Source of the DNA: Nitrospirae bacterium GWC2_42_7
GTDB lineage: Bacteria > Nitrospirota > Thermodesulfovibrionia > Thermodesulfovibrionales > UBA6898
NCBI GenBank assembly: GCA_001803645.1
Contig: MHDW01000110.1
Span: 1 to 5,311 of the forward strand
Length of the DNA: 5,311 nucleotides
Direction of reading: 5' to 3'
Made by a program: the position numbers and the translations under genes
The notes under the pieces: model-generated
Database searches by the model: none
What the model was told of the DNA's origin: nothing
Seen by the model: only the letters and a program-made list of their open reading frames with translations
In this document: in pieces, positions 1-3,570 of the stretch
Layout of the letters: the number at the start of each line of letters is the position of its first letter
How positions within the stretch are numbered: the stretch's first letter is position 1

Positions 1-148
1 TATCAGTCTGATCCAATATCTGCCCTTCGCTCCTCTGATCAACTGCGCCCGAAGGTTTTTGAGCATCTATCTCTAAGGGTTTTTCTGAAGAACAAGACAC
101 TAAAAAAACTATCAAAACCAAACCAAATATTTTATTTATCTTATGCAT
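1..148 (-). CDS. Putative lipoprotein, N-terminal part only (runs off the window)
   Basis: An open frame of 49 codons starts at ATG 148 and is still open at position 1. The N-terminus is a textbook lipoprotein signal: a short basic region (MHKINK), a hydrophobic core (FGLVLIVFL) and a lipobox L16-V17-S18-C19, followed by Ser-Ser. Cys19 would be lipidated and become the mature N-terminus. Serine at +2 favours the outer membrane by the enterobacterial sorting rule, which may not hold in this organism. The visible mature part is hydrophilic, rich in Glu, Asp, Gln and Lys, and shows no recognisable domain. The start codon lies one base after the pilX stop, so the gene is very probably co-transcribed and translationally coupled; there is no strong Shine-Dalgarno sequence of its own. 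A pilus-related lipoprotein is plausible from context, but the function cannot be named from 49 residues. Confidence 0.7.
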   Translation of the reverse strand, partial: MHKINKIFGLVLIVFLVSCSSEKPLEIDAQKPSGAVDQRSEGQILDQTD

Positions 149-149
149 T

Positions 150-851
150 TTAAAATTGATAAAGCACAGAATACTTTGCCCTTTCCGCAGAATTAGCATC
201 ATTTTGAGCATCTATTTCTATAGTATACAAATACGGTATGCTCATCGGGGTTATTTCTCCCTGACCTGTTGCAACAACAGCATCTTTTGTGAGTCCGAAG
301 TCACCGCCGGAATTGCCTTCGACAGTGTCTACAATTTTAGAGAAAATTCTATATGTCATAGCTCCTGTCCCGGCAGTAAAAGTCATATCATAGGTTGTGG
401 GGTCAGCAGGGTCTATGATCAATGAACTATTGCAGAGTCCACTCCATACTGATGTCGCGTTATTTAATTTGTCTGCCAGACAGTCATAACCGCCAACACT
501 AGATGCCGAAAGACTGAAATTGTCCAGAGGTATTAAGGGGTCACCTCTTGCAGTTATTATCTGATAAGTAACATCAGCGCCGCCAACCCCTGCCTCCAGG
601 GCAGTCCTGTATCTCTTCTGCATACCTGATATTTGCGTCCCGGCTGTAAGCATATATATCAACGCCGCCATAATCGAAAGGGAAATAGCAGATATTATTA
701 AAACCATCGCAAGGGCAATGCCTTTTTCAGCAGACAGTATGTAGTAGGTAGTAGGGAGCAAACGACTTTTCTTTCCCTGTCCATCTTCTTCCTGTCTACT
801 TCCTACTACATGCTTCCTACTGTTTTTATTGTATGCTCTTAACAAGTCCAT
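150..851 (-). CDS. pilX: PilX-type minor pilin / pilus assembly protein with abnormal leader
   Basis: With the ATG at 851 the product is 233 residues. Residues 44-70 hold a class III prepilin-like segment: AEKG then IALAMVLIISAISLSIMAAL, with predicted prepilin-peptidase cleavage after Gly44. This is followed by QISGMQKRYRTALEAGVGGAD, the start of the amphipathic helix typical of the PilX N-terminal family. Mature position 5 is not Glu (IALAM), as in many PilX/GspK-like proteins. Cys124 and Cys140 could form a disulfide, and the C-terminus (AERAKYSVLYQF) is beta-rich and family-like. PilX is a minor pilin that helps prime pilus assembly with FimT, PilV, PilW and PilY1 in the inner membrane. 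The start was chosen because GGGAGG lies 7 bases upstream of ATG 851; a GTG at 875 lacks suitable spacing. The oddity is a roughly 44-residue pre-cleavage leader, encoded by the end of the four-helix-bundle gene and its flanking repeats. A TTG at 761 would give a normal 14-residue leader but has only a weak ribosome site. Confidence 0.85.
   Translation of the reverse strand: MDLLRAYNKNSRKHVVGSRQEEDGQGKKSRLLPTTYYILSAEKGIALAMVLIISAISLSIMAALIYMLTAGTQISGMQKRYRTALEAGVGGADVTYQIITARGDPLIPLDNFSLSASSVGGYDCLADKLNNATSVWSGLCNSSLIIDPADPTTYDMTFTAGTGAMTYRIFSKIVDTVEGNSGGDFGLTKDAVVATGQGEITPMSIPYLYTIEIDAQNDANSAERAKYSVLYQF
736..814. repeat. Imperfect inverted repeat built of GTAGTAGG words
   Basis: The arms are 736-758 and 792-814 with a 33-base loop. 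The core ATGTAGTAGG (739-748) pairs perfectly with CCTACTACAT (802-811). Over 23 positions, 19 are Watson-Crick pairs and two more are G-T type. A second copy of CTTCCTACT lies at 813-821, 14 bases from the one at 799-807. The structure lies inside the predicted pilX leader, immediately after the four-helix-bundle stop codon, so its transcript could fold over the region between the two candidate pilX starts (851 and 761). Confidence 0.7.
770..800. repeat. Left copy of the direct repeat flanking the four-helix-bundle gene
   Basis: On the plus strand this pyrimidine-rich stretch reads TTTCCCTGTCC, then six bases, then TTCCTGTCTACT. The same order of words occurs at 1190-1225 with an eight-base spacer. 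The 12-bp word TTCCTGTCTACT is exact in both copies. The two copies are in the same orientation, on opposite sides of the four-helix-bundle gene. Confidence 0.65.
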
Positions 852-1182
852 AAAGCATCCTCCCAACTTCTTCACTCCTAGATATCAAGTCGCTATTGTC
901 CTTTAAATATCCAATGTCAGCAGATAGGATAAGATAATATCTCAATTCTTCTAATGAACCTTGGCTGATATTGTAATAATTTGCTTTATCCTTAAGTGTG
1001 CGTTTTTTAAAACCCTCGGCAATATTTGCTGGGGTTGAAACAGCAGCACGCCGCATCTGAGTAACAAGACCGAACCTTTCTTCAGCAGGAAAATCTTTCG
1101 TAATCCTATATATCTCCAGAACAAGTTTGTGTGCTTTTTCCCAAACCTGTAAATCTTCAAATTTTTCTGCCTTTGCCTTCAT
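826..1182 (-). CDS. Four helix bundle protein (23S rRNA-intervening sequence protein family)
   Basis: This is a complete 118-residue gene, the usual size for the family. The diagnostic motifs are all present in order: F8-EDLQVW14 near the start, FPAEERFGL (31-39), QMRRAAVSTPANIAEG (42-57), GSLEEL (75-80) and GYL (91-93). The four predicted amphipathic helices fit these blocks. The family was first noted inside intervening sequences of 23S rRNA genes; it is structurally related to the accessory (Avd-like) proteins of diversity-generating retroelements and tends to form oligomers that may bind nucleic acid. The biochemical role is unknown. There is no rRNA, reverse transcriptase or template repeat here, so neither of those contexts applies directly. 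It sits 74 bases after pilW, uses a ribosome site made of the upstream GGAAGGAAG/ACAGG repeat DNA, and its last 26 bases overlap the start of pilX. The flanking short repeats suggest it is an insertion, not a pilus component. Confidence 0.92.
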   Translation of the reverse strand: MKAKAEKFEDLQVWEKAHKLVLEIYRITKDFPAEERFGLVTQMRRAAVSTPANIAEGFKKRTLKDKANYYNISQGSLEELRYYLILSADIGYLKDNSDLISRSEEVGRMLYGLVKSIQ

Positions 1183-1189
1183 TGCCTGT

Positions 1190-1225
1190 CTCTTCCTTCC
1201 TGTCCGTTTGTATTTCCTGTCTACT
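1190..1225. repeat. Right copy of the direct repeat flanking the four-helix-bundle gene
   Basis: On the plus strand this stretch carries TTCCTTCCTGTCC, an eight-base spacer and TTCCTGTCTACT, matching the words at 770-800. Read in gene sense it lies just upstream of the four-helix-bundle ATG, so its GGAAGGAAG part may also serve as that gene's ribosome binding region. Confidence 0.65.
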
Positions 1226-1244
1226 GTCTACTTCTACTATCTAC
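1218..1244. repeat. Degenerate tandem 7-mer (GTAGACA in gene sense)
   Basis: The plus strand shows TGTCTAC twice in tandem (1218-1224, 1225-1231), then TTCTAC (1232-1237) and TATCTAC (1238-1244). In gene sense this is GTAGATA, GTAGAA, GTAGACA, GTAGACA. It fills much of the space between the pilW stop and the four-helix-bundle start, and the same word recurs once downstream of that gene. Confidence 0.7.
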
Positions 1245-1256
1245 TTATTGCTTATT

Positions 1257-2525
1257 TCACCTCAGATTTTTCGTTTGCACAACTATTGTATAGACCTTCC
1301 ATCTGTAATTCAGCCGGTTTGTATCTGTGATTGTTAAAAGATCAAAATCCCTTCCAAGAATAGCAGACTGCCCAACCCTTATGCAGGTAGCACATGTTGA
1401 GGCACCAGTGAAATTATTAAAGGTAAAGTTCGGGTCCCTTTGGCCTTCATGTGCCAAAACATATACCCTTATCTCTCTGAGCTGAGTCCTTATTTCTTCA
1501 GCAGTAAGGCCGGCAATGGAATTAACGTCACTGTCAACAGTTCCGTTATCATCTGTATCAAGACGGTAATAAGCCTGCATATCCGCAACACAATCAAGGA
1601 GTGGAAGTTCGGTTAAATCCCCGGCCACTTCTACTGCAGCAGTTGCCGGATCATCACCGTGATTAACCGTTGCCTTATAAAGTATGCCTGTGCCTGCTGC
1701 ACACTTTGTCGGCATAGTCCCGGGGGTTCTGACATAAAAATCCGCCCTGTTAAATGGCAGCCTCAATGCTACACCTGCTGCCGGATTATCAATGCCGTAA
1801 ACCACCCTTGGATCAGTAGTATCAAGAGGTGCAAATGCAGCGTCAACAAGGCTGTCTGGTGCAGTTGTAGCGTTATATCTTGTTGTGAAGCTTCCACTGT
1901 CAACAATTAATCCTCTGGGGTAAGTATCAGTAAGGGATAAAACTATGACCCTATCGTTATTATTTAGCCTTTCTCCTAAAACATCCCATTCCTTAACAGT
2001 ATTCCCGGGTTCAACATAGGTCCATTTATGGGAAGCATTATTCTGTGCTGCTGCTGCACTGGTAGATTTGATTATGAGGACATCTGCATCCTCCGGACAT
2101 GCACTGGCCGCAGGACATGCCTGATCTCCGCTCCGGATAGCAGCAGGAGAATTACATGCGTTGGCAAGGTCTGTACCTCTTGTAGGATTAGTAGGAGGGC
2201 CGTCGTTAAAATTTATTTCGGTCCAGGGAGTTGCCAGTATAGTTACTCCTGCAGACCCGGCTTCCAGATATCCGGCATTGCAAGGGGGGATCAGCCATGC
2301 AGGAGGGAGAGTCCACGGCAATCCATATCCTGCATTCTCAATATCACGCCTCATAATATTAAGTCCGACAATGCCTTCTATATTGGTTTCAGCTATTGTG
2401 GACTGCTGCTTGAACTGGGTCAACAGTCCGACAAATATCTGAGAAGCTGCAGCTATAACAAACACAAATATGACCATTGTTATCATGAGTTCCACCAAGG
2501 TAAAACCTGCTTCACGTCTGATCAT
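1257..2525 (-). CDS. pilW: PilW-type minor pilin
   Basis: This 422-residue protein has a classic class III prepilin signal: MIRREAG|FTLVELMITMVIF, with cleavage after Gly7 and Glu12 as mature Glu5. A long hydrophobic helix runs to about residue 35, followed by the conserved NIMRRDIENAGYGLP block (56-70) seen in PilW proteins. PilW is a minor pilin of the type IV pilus priming complex, made in the inner membrane. Other visible elements are a calcium-loop-like DTDDNGTVD (323-331), several cysteines (82, 124, 137, 143, 275, 312) and a CATC pair (378-381), consistent with disulfide-stabilised globular domains. The ATG overlaps the pilV stop by four bases (ATGA), and a GAGGAGA ribosome site lies about 6 bases upstream, so the start is secure. 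At 422 residues it is on the long side for PilW, as in several delta-proteobacterial and Nitrospirota-type loci. Confidence 0.92.
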   Translation of the reverse strand: MIRREAGFTLVELMITMVIFVFVIAAASQIFVGLLTQFKQQSTIAETNIEGIVGLNIMRRDIENAGYGLPWTLPPAWLIPPCNAGYLEAGSAGVTILATPWTEINFNDGPPTNPTRGTDLANACNSPAAIRSGDQACPAASACPEDADVLIIKSTSAAAAQNNASHKWTYVEPGNTVKEWDVLGERLNNNDRVIVLSLTDTYPRGLIVDSGSFTTRYNATTAPDSLVDAAFAPLDTTDPRVVYGIDNPAAGVALRLPFNRADFYVRTPGTMPTKCAAGTGILYKATVNHGDDPATAAVEVAGDLTELPLLDCVADMQAYYRLDTDDNGTVDSDVNSIAGLTAEEIRTQLREIRVYVLAHEGQRDPNFTFNNFTGASTCATCIRVGQSAILGRDFDLLTITDTNRLNYRWKVYTIVVQTKNLR

Positions 2526-2935
2526 GATGGTCTCCTCAATATAGAATTGATAATGTGAGTATAACTTTCACCCTTCCATGTCCACGTCACTTCTATATCC
2601 ACCTGTTTATTATCAAGACCCAGATCAGTGACCTGTCTTCTAATAGCGTAACCACCTGGTAGAGCAAAGTTTCTGAATGCCTTTGTTTCCGGTGTTGGAG
2701 CATCAGCCACATAACCTGTTGCAGTAACACTGTCAAATGGAGTATTTCTTATGGCTATAATATGCTGTTCTGCTATATTCACGGCCTCATCCCTCAGGAG
2801 ATTATTCATGTTGGCATCAATGCTGAGCAGAGCAGTCTGCATAAGGGCGAGCACTACCAGAAGCAGTACTACGAGAGCGATCATCACCTCGACCAATGAT
2901 AATCCTTTTTTATCTGACAACACAATTCGCATCAT
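2522..2935 (-). CDS. pilV: PilV-type minor pilin
   Basis: This is a 137-residue prepilin with the signal KKG|LSLVEVMIALVVLLLVVLAL: cleavage after Gly11, and Glu16 as mature Glu5. The rest is short and family-like, with RDEAVNIAEQHIIAIRNTPFDS (the helix end) and a C-terminal beta strand VDIEVTWTWKGESYTHI. PilV is one of the minor pilins that initiate pilus assembly with FimT, PilW and PilX. Two ATGs and a GTG follow one another at the start. ATG 2935 was chosen because GGAGG is 8 bases upstream; GTG 2938 and ATG 2932 are possible and would change the product by only one residue. The gene overlaps the 3' end of fimT by 26 bases, and the ribosome site lies within the fimT coding region, so translation is coupled. 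Confidence 0.9.
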   Translation of the reverse strand: MMRIVLSDKKGLSLVEVMIALVVLLLVVLALMQTALLSIDANMNNLLRDEAVNIAEQHIIAIRNTPFDSVTATGYVADAPTPETKAFRNFALPGGYAIRRQVTDLGLDNKQVDIEVTWTWKGESYTHIINSILRRPS

Positions 2936-3461
2936 CACAAGCTCCTCCAGCAGTATTTTGCGCAGTTAATTTACCGGTATTTATTCTTGTCTGAGATATT
3001 ACAATACAATCAGAATCAGGATCAAAATCCGACAAATTTGAGCCATCACCATCATAATCTGTAAATATACATATTGTCGCACCTAAAGGCGTTGCAGAAG
3101 GCAGCACAATTCCCCTGTTATCAAACTGGATCGTGCCGCCTGCCCAGGTTACAGCGTAGTCCACAGTCTTGGTTGAAAGAGTATTATCGCCTGCTCCTGG
3201 ATTTGAAGCACTGTTTCCATTTGTATCCTCAATTAACCTGTATGAGGTAGCGGTCGGAAAATCTGTAAAATGAAAACGATTTCTTGTCATGGCCCTTGCC
3301 CTTGTATTCATCAGATCCACATATATCTGTTTTATTCCGCTTTCAACTCTGTACTTTCCCATCCATCCCTGAAATGAAAAAGCGAGCGCTAGAACGAGAA
3401 TAGCAATTATACTCACAACTACAACAATTTCAATTAATGTTATACCTCTTGTGTTGCTCAT
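2910..3461 (-). CDS. fimT: GspH/FimT family pseudopilin
   Basis: The product is 183 residues. It begins MSNTRG|ITLIEIVVVVSIIAILVLALAF, a class III signal with cleavage after Gly6 and Glu11 as mature Glu5. The helix continues through YRVESGIKQIYVDLMNTRARAMTRN, and the GspH/FimT hallmark strand IQFDNRGIVLP occurs at 111-121. C131/C152 and C175/C180 are potential disulfide pairs. An acidic DYDGDGSNLSDFD stretch (135-147) resembles a calcium-binding loop. The role is minor pilin of the type IV pilus, in the inner membrane initiation complex. ATG 3461 was preferred over an in-frame TTG at 3515, because that would add 18 residues before the short basic leader and would lie upstream of the likely promoter. 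The ribosome site is weak (GAAAAG). The gene is the first of the coupled minor-pilin set. GspH would be the equivalent name in a type II secretion system, but the PilV/W/X/Y1 neighbours favour FimT. Confidence 0.87.
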   Translation of the reverse strand: MSNTRGITLIEIVVVVSIIAILVLALAFSFQGWMGKYRVESGIKQIYVDLMNTRARAMTRNRFHFTDFPTATSYRLIEDTNGNSASNPGAGDNTLSTKTVDYAVTWAGGTIQFDNRGIVLPSATPLGATICIFTDYDGDGSNLSDFDPDSDCIVISQTRINTGKLTAQNTAGGACDDANCVVR

Positions 3462-3480
3462 ATTCTTTTCATTTTTTATT

Positions 3481-3509
3481 ATTATAAAAAAGTCTCCTTT
3501 TTTTATCAA
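3481..3509 (-). promoter_or_regulatory. Candidate sigma70-type promoter for the fimT-pilV-pilW operon
   Basis: On the minus strand TTGATA (3509-3504) is followed after exactly 17 bases by TATAAT (3486-3481), giving a 5/6 and a 6/6 match to the -35 and -10 consensus at ideal spacing. Transcription would start near 3474, about a dozen bases before the fimT ATG at 3461. The region is AT-rich, which raises the chance of a random match. An AAAGGAG lies in the spacer but is too far from the fimT ATG to serve it. No sigma54 -24/-12 element was seen in the gap. Confidence 0.5.
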
Positions 3510-3550
3510 AAACAAACCATTACAGTGCTTCTTGTCAAAACACTGTAATG
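3508..3550 (-). terminator. Hairpin with T-rich tail after pilY1, candidate intrinsic terminator
   Basis: CATTACAGTG (3518-3527) and CACTGTAATG (3541-3550) form a perfect 10-bp inverted repeat with a 13-base loop, starting 20 bases after the pilY1 stop. On the minus strand the stem is followed by GTTTGTTTTTG, a broken U-tract. The plus-strand side has no T-tract, so the direction fits the end of pilY1. The stem is only 40% GC and the loop is large, so termination may be partial, or the element may be a regulator-binding palindrome. Confidence 0.45.
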
Positions 3551-3570
3551 ATCTGAATGAAAGTATGTTT

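Larger units (their letters stand above)
733..1250 (-). mobile_element. Repeat-bounded four-helix-bundle gene cassette inserted between pilW and pilX
   Basis: Short GTAGACA, GTAGTAGG and GGAAG-type repeats flank a single small gene. The upstream side (gene sense) has tandem units at 1218-1244 and a purine-rich GGACAGGAAGGAAG stretch. The downstream side carries the same GTAGACAGGAA and GGACAGGGAAAG words, then an inverted repeat at 736-814. An exact 12-bp direct repeat (plus strand TTCCTGTCTACT) occurs at 789-800 and 1214-1225. There is no transposase, integrase or conventional target-site duplication visible. The position, splitting an otherwise tightly overlapping minor-pilin operon and running into the pilX leader, supports insertion. 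The boundaries are my estimate. From general knowledge, genes of this family are often found as isolated repeat-flanked units in many bacteria, but the mobilisation mechanism is not evident here. Confidence 0.5.

Noticed and set aside
852..875. GTG 875 as the pilX start
   Set aside because: The only purine-rich stretch (AGGA) abuts the GTG with no usable spacing, while ATG 851 has GGGAGG at a good distance.
951..1160. Minus-strand open frame of 69 codons in another frame of the four-helix-bundle gene
   Set aside because: The overlapping frame encodes a clear family member with all conserved motifs; this one shows none.
826..1182. A 23S rRNA intervening sequence
   Set aside because: The protein family name comes from that context, but no rRNA sequence flanks the gene; both sides are pilin genes.
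733..1250. CRISPR array or diversity-generating retroelement
   Set aside because: The repeats are short, irregular and without uniform spacers, and there is no reverse transcriptase or template/variable repeat pair in the window. A DGR located just outside cannot be excluded.
2028..2558. Plus-strand open frame of 176 codons
   Set aside because: It lies antisense to pilW, is rich in Cys, Ser and Arg without any domain, and has no ribosome site of note. It is a shadow of the pilW coding strand, as are the other plus-strand frames in the window.
3458..3472. Four-codon leader frame (MKRI) overlapping the fimT start
   Set aside because: The ATG 3472 and its TGA overlap the fimT ATG, but it would be nearly at the transcript start without a ribosome site; a chance ATG in an A-rich run is the simpler reading.
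3462..3515. TTG start giving fimT 18 extra residues
   Set aside because: The extra segment has no ribosome site ahead of it, lies upstream of the candidate promoter's expected transcript start, and would spoil the short basic leader MSNTRG typical of prepilins.
3530..3540. TTGACA in the hairpin loop as a -35 box
   Set aside because: The hexamer is perfect on the minus strand, but 16-18 bases downstream there is only TTTGTT-like sequence and no acceptable -10 box.
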